Positions 7,148 to 15,663 of a stretch of DNA of 35,379 nt are shown one piece after another. Position numbers and translations under genes: made by a program. Below the pieces are notes generated by a model. That model was not told the origin of the DNA. It made no database searches and saw only the letters and a program-made list of their open reading frames with translations. The stretch is taken from positions 1 to 35,379 of the forward strand of contig CAMIKG010000051.1 of the NCBI GenBank assembly GCA_946221915.1, in the 5' to 3' direction. Source of the DNA: an uncultured Erwinia sp. Its GTDB lineage: Bacteria > Pseudomonadota > Gammaproteobacteria > Enterobacterales > Enterobacteriaceae. The first letter of the stretch is position 1, and the number at the start of each line of letters is the position of its first letter.

Positions 7148-8006
7148 TTAGCAGATCCAGTAAATATTTGCCGTAGCCGGTTTTGGCCAGCGTTTCACCC
7201 GCACGGCGTACCGCATCATCATCCAGCCAGCCGTTGCGCCAGCCAATCTCTTCCAGACAGGCGACCTGAAAGCCCTGTCGTTTTTCCACAGTTTGCACAA
7301 AGGAACTGGCTTCCAGCAGACTGTCATGGGTGCCGGTATCCAGCCAGGCAAAACCACGCCCCAGCAGTTCTACCGTCAGTTCACCACGCTCCAGGTACAT
7401 CTGATTGATCGAGGTAATTTCCAGTTCACCGCGTTCAGAAGGCTTTACCTGTTTGGCAAACTCAACCACCTGATTGTCATAGAAGTAAAGACCAGTCACT
7501 GCCCAGTTAGATTTTGGCTGTACTGGCTTCTCCTCCAGCGATAACGCGCGGAAATTATCATCAAACTCCACCACGCCAAAACGCTCCGGGTCCATCACCT
7601 GATAGCCGAATATCGTCGCACCGCTGGTGAGTGATGCCACACTACGCAACTTAGTGCTAAACAATTGACCAAAAAAGATATTATCGCCAAGAACCAGACA
7701 GCAACTGTCATTACCGATAAATTCTTCCGCAATAATAAAGGCCTGTGCCAGACCATCCGGGCTGGGTTGCTCGGCATACTGCAATTGAATGCCAAACTCC
7801 TCCCCATTGCCCAGCAAATGCTGGTACTGTGGCTTATCATGTGGCGTAGTAATAATCATAATGTCGCGGATACCCGCCAGCATCAGTACCGACAGCGGAT
7901 AATAAATCATCGGCTTGTCGTAGACAGGCAACAGTTGCTTCGATACGCCACGGGTAATGGGGTGCAGACGCGTACCTGAGCCGCCGGCCAGAATAATACC
8001 TTTCAT
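7125..8006 (-). CDS. rffH: Glucose-1-phosphate thymidylyltransferase (ECA)
   Basis: The 293-aa enzyme makes dTDP-glucose from dTTP and glucose-1-phosphate, the first step towards Fuc4NAc. The nucleotide-binding signature GGSGTRLHPIT spans residues 8-18 and the metal-binding LGDN lies around 106-109. The length equals E. coli RffH. RmlA is a close paralogue, but position between rffG and wecD identifies the ECA copy. Its ATG overlaps the rffG stop by 4 bp. Confidence 0.96.
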   Translation of the reverse strand: MKGIILAGGSGTRLHPITRGVSKQLLPVYDKPMIYYPLSVLMLAGIRDIMIITTPHDKPQYQHLLGNGEEFGIQLQYAEQPSPDGLAQAFIIAEEFIGNDSCCLVLGDNIFFGQLFSTKLRSVASLTSGATIFGYQVMDPERFGVVEFDDNFRALSLEEKPVQPKSNWAVTGLYFYDNQVVEFAKQVKPSERGELEITSINQMYLERGELTVELLGRGFAWLDTGTHDSLLEASSFVQTVEKRQGFQVACLEEIGWRNGWLDDDAVRRAGETLAKTGYGKYLLDLLNVRSRRS

Positions 8007-9100
8007 TGCCCACCCCCTTCATGATTGCTCGTGCCTGGCGCCAGGCCCAGGCGTTCGAGTTTATAACTGCCATTCAACACGTTCCGCCACCAGCTTTCAT
8101 GCTGCAAGAACCAGCTGACGGTTTTACGCATACCGCTGTCAAAAGTTTCCTGCGGGCGCCAGCCCAGTTCGCGTTCAATCTTGCTGGCATCAATCGCGTA
8201 GCGCAAATCGTGGCCCGGACGGTCAGTCACATACGTGATCAAATCACGGTACTGCTGCACGCCTGCTGGTTTATGCGGTGCCAGCTCTTCCAGCAACGCG
8301 CAAAGGGTCTCAACTACCTCAATATTGCGCCGCTCGTTATGGCCACCAATATTATAAGTCTCACCAACCTGCCCCTGACTCATCACCAGATACAAAGCCC
8401 TGGCATGATCTTCTACATATAACCAGTCGCGGACCTGTTCACCATTGCCATAGACTGGCAATGGTTTACCCGCCAGCGCATTGATAATCATCAGCGGAAT
8501 AAGTTTTTCCGGGAAATGATACGGACCATAGTTGTTAGAGCAATTGGTCACCACAACCGGCAGACCATAGGTACGCAACCAGGCGCGCACCAGATGGTCG
8601 CTACTGGCTTTGCTGGCGGAATAAGGGCTGCTTGGCGCATAAGGAGTGCTTTCAGTGAACAATCCTTTGCTATCGTGCAGGTCGCCAAACACTTCATCTG
8701 TGGAAATATGATGAAAAATAAACTGCGCTTTCTTTGTTTCATCCAGCGCCTGCCAGTAACAGCGAGTAGCTTCCAGCAGCTGGTAAGTGCCAATAATATT
8801 GGTTTCAATAAACGCCACTGAGCCATCGATCGATCGATCCACATGACTTTCCGCGGCCAGATGCATAATGGCATCAGGCTGGTATTCGGCAATCACACGG
8901 TCCAGCGCGACGCGCTCACAGATATCCACTTGCTCGAACGCAAAACGCGGGCTGTCGGCAACGGGTGCCAGCGACGCCAGGTTACCGGCATAGGTCAGTT
9001 TATCGACAACCACGACACTATTTTCGGTTTCCGACAGGATAAAACGCACCAGCGCAGAGCCAATAAATCCGGCACCACCAGTAATCAAAATGCGTTTCAA
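8003..9100 (-). CDS. rffG: dTDP-glucose 4,6-dehydratase (ECA)
   Basis: The 365-aa short-chain dehydrogenase/reductase converts dTDP-glucose to dTDP-4-keto-6-deoxyglucose. It shows the NAD-binding GGAGFIG (residues 8-14), the dehydratase STDEVFGD (133-140, with Asp135 and Glu136 as acid/base pair) and catalytic Tyr160 and Lys164 in YSASK. It is about 10 residues longer than E. coli RffG, with the extra at the C-terminus. ATGA overlaps join it to wecC before and rffH after. A run of ATCGATCGATCGATC lies within it at 8825-8839. Confidence 0.96.
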   Translation of the reverse strand: MKRILITGGAGFIGSALVRFILSETENSVVVVDKLTYAGNLASLAPVADSPRFAFEQVDICERVALDRVIAEYQPDAIMHLAAESHVDRSIDGSVAFIETNIIGTYQLLEATRCYWQALDETKKAQFIFHHISTDEVFGDLHDSKGLFTESTPYAPSSPYSASKASSDHLVRAWLRTYGLPVVVTNCSNNYGPYHFPEKLIPLMIINALAGKPLPVYGNGEQVRDWLYVEDHARALYLVMSQGQVGETYNIGGHNERRNIEVVETLCALLEELAPHKPAGVQQYRDLITYVTDRPGHDLRYAIDASKIERELGWRPQETFDSGMRKTVSWFLQHESWWRNVLNGSYKLERLGLAPGTSNHEGGGQ

Positions 9101-10359
9101 CGCCAGACTCCTTTGGTATCGACGATCCAGCGCTGCGCAATCTGCGCCCCATCAATCGCCCTGAATTGCTGATGATCGACCAGCATCACCAGCACATCCG
9201 CCTGTTGCAGAGCAATATCTGCAGTGACCAGTCTGGCATGCTGCGCCAGTCTTTCCGGAATCGCCGCCACATGTGGCTCCACCACCCAGGTCTCCCCACT
9301 GTGCCAGGCCGCGACATGCTGCGCGACTTCCATCGCCGGGCTCTCGCGCAGGTCATCAATATTAGGTTTAAAAGCCAGACCAAAGCAGGCTATTTTCACT
9401 TCGCTGGCACGTTTATCGCTGCTCGCAAGGCAGTCAGCCACCACTCGTTTCACCTGATCCAGCACCCACAATGGTTTGCTGTCGTTCACTTCACGCGCAG
9501 TGCGAATCAGTCGCGCCTGTGCCGGATTTTGCGCCACAATAAACCAGGGATCGACAGCGATGCAGTGCCCGCCGACACCCGGGCCTGGCTGCAGAATATT
9601 GACGCGCGGGTGACGATTCGCCAAAGCGATCAGCTCCCAGACGTTAATCCCTTTATCAGCACAGATCAGTGACAGCTCATTGGCAAAGGCGATATTGACA
9701 TCGCGGAAGCTGTTTTCGGTCAGCTTACACATCTCGGCAGTGCGCGAGTTGGTGACGACACATTCACCTTCAAGGAAGATGTTATACAGCTCCGTGGCGC
9801 GCGCCGAACAGGCTGGCGACATGCCACCAATTACCCGATCATTTTGAATCAGTTCAACCATCACCTTACCCGGCAGCACGCGTTCCGGGCAGTAAGCAAC
9901 ATTTATATCGGCATCTTCCCCCGCCTGCTGGGGAAAACTGAGATCGGGACGCGCCTGTGCCAGCCATTCCGCCATCTGTTCAGTCGCGCCAACGGGTGAA
10001 GTGGACTCCAGGATCACCAGATCACCCTTCTTTAGCACTGGCGCCAGCGACTGTGCGGCCGCCTGTACATAGGCCATATCTGGCTGATGATCGCCTTTAA
10101 ACGGTGTCGGAACTGCAATCAGAAAAGCATCAGCCGCGACAGGCTGGGTGGCAGCGCGCAAAAAGCCGCCCTCAACAGCCTGTTTTACAATGTAATCGAG
10201 ATCGGGTTCAACGATATGAATCTCACCGCGGTTAATGGTATCCACCGCATGCTGATTAATATCGATACCAATAACTTTTTTCTGGCGAGAGGCAAAAGCC
10301 GCAGCGGTTGGCAGGCCAATATAACCGAGGCCAATGACAGAAATAGTGTCAAAATTCAT
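9097..10359 (-). CDS. wecC: UDP-N-acetyl-D-mannosamine dehydrogenase
   Basis: The 420-aa enzyme, equal in length to E. coli WecC, oxidises UDP-ManNAc twice to UDP-ManNAcA with NAD+. The Rossmann motif GLGYIG is at residues 10-15, and the catalytic cysteine is Cys266 in GVGGHCIAVDP. It belongs to the UDP-glucose/GDP-mannose dehydrogenase family. It is coupled to wecB and to rffG by 4-bp overlaps. The product is the donor for WecG. Confidence 0.97.
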   Translation of the reverse strand: MNFDTISVIGLGYIGLPTAAAFASRQKKVIGIDINQHAVDTINRGEIHIVEPDLDYIVKQAVEGGFLRAATQPVAADAFLIAVPTPFKGDHQPDMAYVQAAAQSLAPVLKKGDLVILESTSPVGATEQMAEWLAQARPDLSFPQQAGEDADINVAYCPERVLPGKVMVELIQNDRVIGGMSPACSARATELYNIFLEGECVVTNSRTAEMCKLTENSFRDVNIAFANELSLICADKGINVWELIALANRHPRVNILQPGPGVGGHCIAVDPWFIVAQNPAQARLIRTAREVNDSKPLWVLDQVKRVVADCLASSDKRASEVKIACFGLAFKPNIDDLRESPAMEVAQHVAAWHSGETWVVEPHVAAIPERLAQHARLVTADIALQQADVLVMLVDHQQFRAIDGAQIAQRWIVDTKGVWR

Positions 10360-11486
10360 AATGTTACTCTGTTATTTTTTAGTATCTGCACGATACGTGA
10401 GCAGGCATGCCCATCGCCATATGGATTGTGCGCGCGGCTCATGCCCTGATAAGCCTCGTCATCAGTCAGCAGACGCGTTACGGTAGAGACAATTTTTTTT
10501 GTGTTCGTTCCGACCAGCTGTACGGTACCTGCATCCACCGCTTCCGGCCGCTCAGTGGTATCACGCATCACCAATACCGGTTTGCCCAGCGAGGGCGCTT
10601 CCTCCTGGATGCCACCGGAGTCGGTTAAAATCAACCAGCTGCGATGCATCAGCCAGACAAACGGCAAGTACTCTTGCGGTTCGATCAGGCTAATATTGGC
10701 GATATCTTTCAGAATACGGTTCACTGGTTCACTGACGTTAGGATTGAGATGCACTGGATAGACAATTTGCGTATCCGGATGCAGGCGGGCAATCTCTGCC
10801 AGCGCGTGACAGATGCGCTCAAAACCGCCGCCAAAGCTCTCGCGACGATGACCTGTCACGAGGATCATTTTTTTATCCATGGCTAAGAACGGATAGCGAG
10901 CGTTCAGACTTTCGCGCAGCCTGTCGTCGTTCAGAATCCGATCGCGCACCCAGAAAAGGGCGTCGATCACCGTATTGCCAGTGACAAAAATCTGCTCATC
11001 GCGCAGATTTTCGCGCAGCAGATTTTGCCGCGAATTTTCCGTTGGGGTGAAGTGTAGTGCCGCCAGATGACCGGTCAGTTTGCGGTTGGCCTCTTCTGGC
11101 CAGGGCGAATAGAGATTGCCAGTACGTAAGCCTGCCTCAACATGCCCCACCGGAATACGGTGATAAAACGCCGCCAGGCTGGCTGCCATAGTGGTGGTGG
11201 TATCGCCGTGCACCAATACAATGTCCGGTTTAAACTGTTCAAAAACCGTTTTTAACCCCTGCAGAATGCGGCAGGTGATTTCGGTCAGCCCCTGCTCCGG
11301 GCGCATAATATTCAGGTCGTAATCCGGCCGCAGGTCAAACAGGTGCAGCACCTGATCCAGCATCTCACGATGCTGCGCGGTGACGCACAGGCGCGACTCA
11401 ATCTCAGTGTCCTGGGATAAGGCATGCACCAGCGGCGCCATTTTAATCGCTTCCGGGCGCGTGCCAAAAACCGTTAATACTTTCAC
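10356..11486 (-). CDS. wecB: UDP-N-acetylglucosamine 2-epimerase (non-hydrolysing)
   Basis: The 376-aa enzyme interconverts UDP-GlcNAc and UDP-ManNAc for ECA. Residues important in E. coli WecB are all present at the same numbers: Asp95 in HGDTT, Glu117 in HVEAGLRT, Glu131 in WPEEANR and His213 in GHRRESFG. UDP-binding DSGGIQEE follows in the C-terminal half. It starts 48 bp after wzzE, the largest gap inside the operon, and I saw no promoter or hairpin in that gap. Confidence 0.97.
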   Translation of the reverse strand: MKVLTVFGTRPEAIKMAPLVHALSQDTEIESRLCVTAQHREMLDQVLHLFDLRPDYDLNIMRPEQGLTEITCRILQGLKTVFEQFKPDIVLVHGDTTTTMAASLAAFYHRIPVGHVEAGLRTGNLYSPWPEEANRKLTGHLAALHFTPTENSRQNLLRENLRDEQIFVTGNTVIDALFWVRDRILNDDRLRESLNARYPFLAMDKKMILVTGHRRESFGGGFERICHALAEIARLHPDTQIVYPVHLNPNVSEPVNRILKDIANISLIEPQEYLPFVWLMHRSWLILTDSGGIQEEAPSLGKPVLVMRDTTERPEAVDAGTVQLVGTNTKKIVSTVTRLLTDDEAYQGMSRAHNPYGDGHACSRIVQILKNNRVTL

Positions 11487-11534
11487 TGTGGCTCTCTTAA
11501 TTCTTCTGCCTGGATGGGTAACAGCTCAACACCG

Positions 11535-12587
11535 CTAAGCACGTGGCCGACGCGCCAGTGCAACACCTGCGCCGATTAACGCTCCCGTGGCACCCCACAT
11601 AATCATTAACAACAGGCGGCGCGGACTGTCGCGTTTCACCGGCTCTTCCGGTGTGCGCAGATAACGGTATGTCTGGAATTTGGCGTCAAGGGTCGGCCCA
11701 ACGTTCAGGGTCGCCAGCATGGCTCTGTTTTGATCATAGTCCAGATCGTAACCAGGTCCTGTGACCTGCAAATTCTCCAGACGAGCCTGCAACATCGGGC
11801 GACCCAGCAGGAAAAGTTCAGAATCGGGTAGTTGTTCGGAAGGGGTGGACGTTTTCACCTGGTCAATCCCTTGCTGCTGGGCGATTTTCAGCGCCTGCTG
11901 TACCGCGTTCAGACGACGGTCATAAACTGCTTTTGCCACCGCTTCCTGACGCTTAATCTGCGCTTTTAACTGAATGGTGCGTGCCGCCCAGGCGCCATTC
12001 AGTTCTTCGTTGAGGTGCTGTGCGGCGCGCTGGCTGGCGAATACCACATACTGACGCAGCAAATTATTAGCATCAGCAGCACTTTCCGCCACCAGTCGGA
12101 CGTTATCGTTGGTTTTTTTTACGGTATCCGCGCTGGTGAACTGGATATTATTCACCAACTCATCCAGCAGCACGGCGTCGCTTTTCACATCACCGCTTTT
12201 ACGGTGCTGGTAATAGTCGGTCTGCAGCCAGAAATCACGACGCGTGTCCCAGGCGGAAAGCTGCATCACAAACTCCTGATAAGCGTCGTCCATTACTGTC
12301 GGCTGAGGTGCCACCGCGGCAGCATTGGTGCGTACATCAAGGTTGCGTAGAAACTGTTGTTGCGAGTAAAAACCGCCCAGCATGTTGACCGTTGGACGAT
12401 CGGTAATCGCCGTTGCGCTCCACTCCTGCCTGACCAGCAGTGACCAGATAAACGCAATAACGACAAACAGGAACGCCAGCCCCACGATCCATGGCTTACC
12501 CCGCCACAAAGTGCAGCACAGGCCGCGAATATCCAGTTCATTATCCATCGAGGCTGAGCGTGAAGCCGATTCAGGTTCAGTTTTCAT
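11535..12587 (-). CDS. wzzE: ECA chain-length regulator
   Basis: The 350-aa protein (348 in E. coli) is a polysaccharide co-polymerase of the Wzz family that sets the number of ECA repeats added by WzyE. Topology is typical: a membrane segment at about residues 33-52, a long periplasmic region with coiled-coil-prone helices, and a second membrane segment near the C-terminus. The proline/arginine stretch EEPVKRDSPRR precedes the last segment. I chose the ATG at 12587, preceded by AGGGA, because it gives the expected length. A longer frame to 12638 would run into wecA. Confidence 0.94.
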   Translation of the reverse strand: MKTEPESASRSASMDNELDIRGLCCTLWRGKPWIVGLAFLFVVIAFIWSLLVRQEWSATAITDRPTVNMLGGFYSQQQFLRNLDVRTNAAAVAPQPTVMDDAYQEFVMQLSAWDTRRDFWLQTDYYQHRKSGDVKSDAVLLDELVNNIQFTSADTVKKTNDNVRLVAESAADANNLLRQYVVFASQRAAQHLNEELNGAWAARTIQLKAQIKRQEAVAKAVYDRRLNAVQQALKIAQQQGIDQVKTSTPSEQLPDSELFLLGRPMLQARLENLQVTGPGYDLDYDQNRAMLATLNVGPTLDAKFQTYRYLRTPEEPVKRDSPRRLLLMIMWGATGALIGAGVALARRPRA

Positions 12588-12609
12588 GGCGTCCCTAATG
12601 TCGTGATCT

Positions 12610-13707
12610 TTATAAAAGATGTTTGCCGGTTTCAGCATGGCGCATCCTGCGTTTCATTCGTTTGATGAAGCGCGCCACTTTCCAGGCTCGTTTAATACAA
12701 TAGCCGTACAACATAAATGTTAGCAAAAACAATGCCAACATCATCCACTCGGGGATAAAATTTAAGTACTCTCCCAGCACACCGATCGCCGCCAGTAGGG
12801 CCGCGGCTAGCGTAATCAGGGCAAAGGCTTGCCGTGAGGTGAAACCTGCGCGCATGATCAGATGATGAATGTGTTGGCGATCGGCTGAAAAAGGGCTCAC
12901 ACCTTTACGCAGTCGGCGATACATAATTGCCACCATATCCATTAACGGAATTGCAATCAGCCACAATGCTGTAACAGGGGTAATCGGGTGGGTTGGTCCC
13001 TGAGTCGTTTCCAGAAGCACCCAGATGATGGTAAAGCCAATCAGCGTACTGCCTGCGTCCCCCATAAATACTTTATAGCGACGGCCCAGAATGCCAAGGT
13101 TGAGCAGAATATAGGGAACAATCGCAGCAATCATCGCAAAACACCACATTGAAAGACTGTGTTGTCCGTCGAAATAGAGGATGATGCCCATTGCTCCAAA
13201 GGTGACACAGGAAAGCCCACCCAGCAGCCCATCAATGCCATCCACCATGTTGAAGGCGTTAATTGCCGCCCATACGGCGAACAGCGTCAGCACATAGCCA
13301 AACGGCCCTACCACCAGCTCCCAGGATCCAAAAATATGGCCGAGGCTGAGCAGATAGAGCTTGCCATAAAACATCATCACGAAAGCAATCAATGCCTGAA
13401 CGACTGCTCGGATCTTAACGCTGATATCAAAGCGATCATCCAGCGCACCAACCAGCACCAGTACACCTGCACAGCTTAGATATAACGCAGCATGAGGAAT
13501 GTAGTAATTGGTGATAATGAAGGTGAAGCAAATCCCTGAATACACAGAAATCCCACCGACAAGAGGAATCAATCCCTGATGACGCTTACGGTAGTTGGGT
13601 TTATCCACTAACCCAATTTTCTTGGCATATCTCCTGGCGAAAAACAGAAATACCAGTGTAAACAGGAAGATTGAAGTAAGCTCAGCACTCATCGTGAGTA
13701 AATTCAC
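12610..13707 (-). CDS. wecA: UDP-GlcNAc:undecaprenyl-phosphate GlcNAc-1-P transferase
   Basis: The first ECA enzyme transfers GlcNAc-1-phosphate to undecaprenyl phosphate, making lipid I, and usually also primes O-antigen. About 11 membrane segments are visible. Family motifs are present: the Asp pair in GALDDRFDIS, NMVDGIDG, and the C-terminal cytoplasmic DRQHIHHLIMRAG. I chose GTG at 13707 (365 aa) because E. coli WecA also starts with GTG at NLLT, and a GAGAG ribosome site (13720-13716) lies upstream. The frame could extend to a TTG at 13725, which would remove that site. A large hairpin sits directly upstream. Confidence 0.93.
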   Translation of the reverse strand: MNLLTMSAELTSIFLFTLVFLFFARRYAKKIGLVDKPNYRKRHQGLIPLVGGISVYSGICFTFIITNYYIPHAALYLSCAGVLVLVGALDDRFDISVKIRAVVQALIAFVMMFYGKLYLLSLGHIFGSWELVVGPFGYVLTLFAVWAAINAFNMVDGIDGLLGGLSCVTFGAMGIILYFDGQHSLSMWCFAMIAAIVPYILLNLGILGRRYKVFMGDAGSTLIGFTIIWVLLETTQGPTHPITPVTALWLIAIPLMDMVAIMYRRLRKGVSPFSADRQHIHHLIMRAGFTSRQAFALITLAAALLAAIGVLGEYLNFIPEWMMLALFLLTFMLYGYCIKRAWKVARFIKRMKRRMRHAETGKHLL

Positions 13708-13726
13708 ATTAACAGCTCTCAGCAAA

Positions 13727-13775
13727 GAATCCTGGATTTATTCTTGCATTTTTAATGCCAGAATAAATCCGATTC
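13727..13775 (-). promoter_or_regulatory. Long hairpin in the wecA 5' leader
   Basis: Arms GAATC (13727-13731), GGATTTATTCT (13734-13744) and GCATT (13746-13750) pair perfectly with AATGC (13754-13758), AGAATAAATCC (13760-13770) and GATTC (13771-13775). That is 21 pairs with one mismatch, a 2-nt bulge and a 3-nt loop. It ends 6 nt before the wecA ribosome site. There is no clear T run, so it is not a standard terminator. Confidence 0.75.
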
Positions 13776-14005
13776 TGAAATTCTGTAATGGTGAAGGATA
13801 AAGACACAACGCCATCCTGACCATCTATTCTATGCCGTTTAACCCACAGCATTCCTTAATAATCCCGCTTCAGGATCACCCGTCATTAGGTATAGACTGA
13901 AAAAAGCCATACCGAAACCGACCCGGTGGATAGCAACGACATAAAATTGCTATCCCTGATTTCAGGTGGGATCTCTCCCTGGCCATATCCTATAGTCCAT
14001 AAACG
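13776..14005 (-). other. rho-wecA intergenic region (wecA promoter region)
   Basis: No gene is seen here. A perfect 9-bp inverted repeat, GGATAGCAA (13928-13936) and TTGCTATCC (13947-13955), lies near the rho end. TAGAAT (minus strand, 13832-13827) is a fair -10 match, but I found no matching -35 box, so the wecA promoter is unassigned. Read-through from rho is also possible, as in E. coli. Confidence 0.4.
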
Positions 14006-14033
14006 AAAAACGCCACGTCTGGACGTGGCGTTT
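14006..14033 (-). terminator. Intrinsic terminator of rho
   Basis: AAACGCCACGT (14008-14018) pairs with ACGTGGCGTTT (14023-14033) around a 4-nt loop, and TTTTT follows on the minus strand. It lies 25 bp after the rho stop codon. Confidence 0.9.
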
Positions 14034-14057
14034 ACGTTATATTGTCTTACGACTTTT

Positions 14058-15317
14058 TTACGAACGCTTCATCATATCGAAGAATTCATCATTCGTTTTG
14101 GTCATCGCCAGCTTATTGATCAGGAATTCCATCGCATCAATCTCACCCATTGGATGGATGATTTTGCGCAGGATCCACATCTTCTGCAGCTCTTCCGAAG
14201 AGGTCAGCAGCTCTTCTTTACGCGTACCGGAACGGTTGTAGTCAATTGCCGGGAAGACACGTTTTTCGGCGATCTTACGTGCGAGGTGCAGCTCCATGTT
14301 ACCGGTGCCTTTAAACTCTTCGTAGATCACTTCGTCCATCTTCGAACCGGTATCGACCAGTGCGGTAGCGATAATGGTCAGGCTGCCGCCCTCTTCCACG
14401 TTACGCGCAGCACCGAAGAAACGCTTAGGACGATGCAGGGCATTCGCATCCACACCACCGGTCAGAACTTTACCGGAAGCTGGCACGACGGTGTTATACG
14501 CACGCGCCAGACGAGTGATGGAGTCGAGCAGAATAATCACGTCTTTCTTGTGTTCGACCAGGCGCTTCGCCTTCTCGATCACCATTTCGGCTACCTGAAC
14601 GTGACGGGATGCTGGTTCATCAAAGGTAGAAGCAACCACTTCCCCTTTCACCAGGCGCTGCATTTCGGTCACTTCTTCCGGACGTTCGTCAATCAGCAGT
14701 ACCATCAGCACGCAATCAGGATGATTGTAGGCAATGCTCTGCGCAATATTCTGCAGCAGCATGGTTTTACCCGCTTTTGGCGGCGCCACAATCAGACCAC
14801 GCTGGCCGCGACCAATTGGCGAAGCCAGGTCAAGAACGCGGGCGGTCAGATCTTCGGTAGAACCGTTACCACGCTCCATGCGCAGACGGGAATTGGCGTG
14901 CAGCGGCGTTAAGTTTTCAAACAGAATCTTGCTACGCGCGTTTTCTGGCTTGTCGTAGTTAACCTCATTAACCTTCAGCAGTGCAAAGTAACGCTCGCCT
15001 TCTTTTGGCGGACGGATTTTGCCTGAGATGGTGTCACCTGTACGGAGGTTAAAACGGCGGATTTGGCTGGGAGAAACGTAGATGTCGTCGGGACCGGCGA
15101 GGTAGGAGCTGTCTGCTGAACGGAGGAAACCAAATCCGTCCTGCAATATCTCCAACACGCCATCGCCGAAGATATCTTCGCCACTTTTCGCATGTTGCTT
15201 GAGGATGGCGAAAATAATGTCCTGCTTGCGCATACGCGCCAGGTTTTCCAGCCCCATGTTTTCGCCGAGAGTAATCAGCTCAGAAACCGGCGTATTTTTT
15301 AATTCGGTAAGATTCAT
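14058..15317 (-). CDS. rho: Transcription termination factor Rho
   Basis: The 419-aa hexameric RNA-dependent ATPase/helicase equals E. coli Rho in length and is nearly identical to it. The N-terminal helical part and cold-shock-like primary RNA-binding domain (GFGFLR at 61-66) precede the ATPase core. The P-loop APPKAGKT spans residues 178-185, and the DSITRLARAYN motif is present. rho usually limits its own synthesis by early Rho-dependent termination in its leader. The 346-bp leader region here would allow that. Confidence 0.98.
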   Translation of the reverse strand: MNLTELKNTPVSELITLGENMGLENLARMRKQDIIFAILKQHAKSGEDIFGDGVLEILQDGFGFLRSADSSYLAGPDDIYVSPSQIRRFNLRTGDTISGKIRPPKEGERYFALLKVNEVNYDKPENARSKILFENLTPLHANSRLRMERGNGSTEDLTARVLDLASPIGRGQRGLIVAPPKAGKTMLLQNIAQSIAYNHPDCVLMVLLIDERPEEVTEMQRLVKGEVVASTFDEPASRHVQVAEMVIEKAKRLVEHKKDVIILLDSITRLARAYNTVVPASGKVLTGGVDANALHRPKRFFGAARNVEEGGSLTIIATALVDTGSKMDEVIYEEFKGTGNMELHLARKIAEKRVFPAIDYNRSGTRKEELLTSSEELQKMWILRKIIHPMGEIDAMEFLINKLAMTKTNDEFFDMMKRS

Positions 15318-15611
15318 AATGGTGGGTTCTTAAACTCGGGGTAAATCTCGAAATGTTTGTCGTGAATATGTATGGCAATAACATCCATGCCCGTTTAATG
15401 GCTCTGTTTCCGTTGTCCACTCGGCGATCCGTGCAGGAATATGCAGATCTGAAAACGAGGAGACGGTTGGAACGTAATGCCGGAAAAATGTGATGCTAAC
15501 CGTCAGATTGCTGAATACAGCGCGATCAGTATTCAACAAGGGAAAATCTAAGATTCAAACAACCAGGTAAGTTCGTAATGCAGTAAAAGTAACTTAGCAC
15601 GCTTAAAGGCG
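15318..15611 (-). other. rho leader region
   Basis: This untranslated stretch before rho is pyrimidine-containing and weakly structured. It includes GAATAC/GTATTC arms (15517-15534 area) and the RhoL-like frame described separately. A well-matched promoter was not found. By analogy with E. coli, it is the likely site of rho autoregulation. The open frame 15330-15539, starting with TTG, is longer but unlike any protein I know and I do not call it. Confidence 0.4.
15395..15502 (-). pseudogene. rhoL: RhoL-like leader frame lacking a start codon
   Basis: Between TGA (15505-15503) and TAA (15397-15395) an open stretch reads CGG TTA GCA and onward, giving FSGITFQPSPRF and, near the end, SGQRKQSH. 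This resembles the E. coli rho leader peptide as I remember it (ISGSSLNPSCRF, then TRQRKD), in the same place before rho. No ATG, GTG or TTG occurs in this frame, so it may be a decayed rhoL. Nucleotide conservation of the leader for another reason would give the same picture. The match is from memory and short. Confidence 0.35.
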
Positions 15612-15654
15612 GGCGTCTAGCGGTCTGCTAAAAATTAAGAAGACCGCCAGCGCC
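15612..15654 (-). terminator. Dyad after trxA (possible terminator or processing site)
   Basis: GCGGTCT (15620-15626) pairs with AGACCGC (15641-15647), with outer GGCG/CGCC arms (15612-15615 with 15651-15654) and a 14-nt T/A-rich loop. It begins 10 bp past the trxA stop. There is no T run after the stem, so intrinsic termination is uncertain. Confidence 0.4.
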
Positions 15655-15663
15655 AGACCGGGA

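Noticed and set aside
13926..14912. A 328-codon plus-strand ORF opposite rho
   Set aside because: It is antisense to the highly conserved rho coding sequence and shows no recognisable domain. It is a shadow frame created by rho codon use.
15330..15539. A 69-codon frame in the rho leader starting with TTG
   Set aside because: It starts at a poor codon without a ribosome site and resembles no protein I know. The RhoL-like frame in another register fits better.
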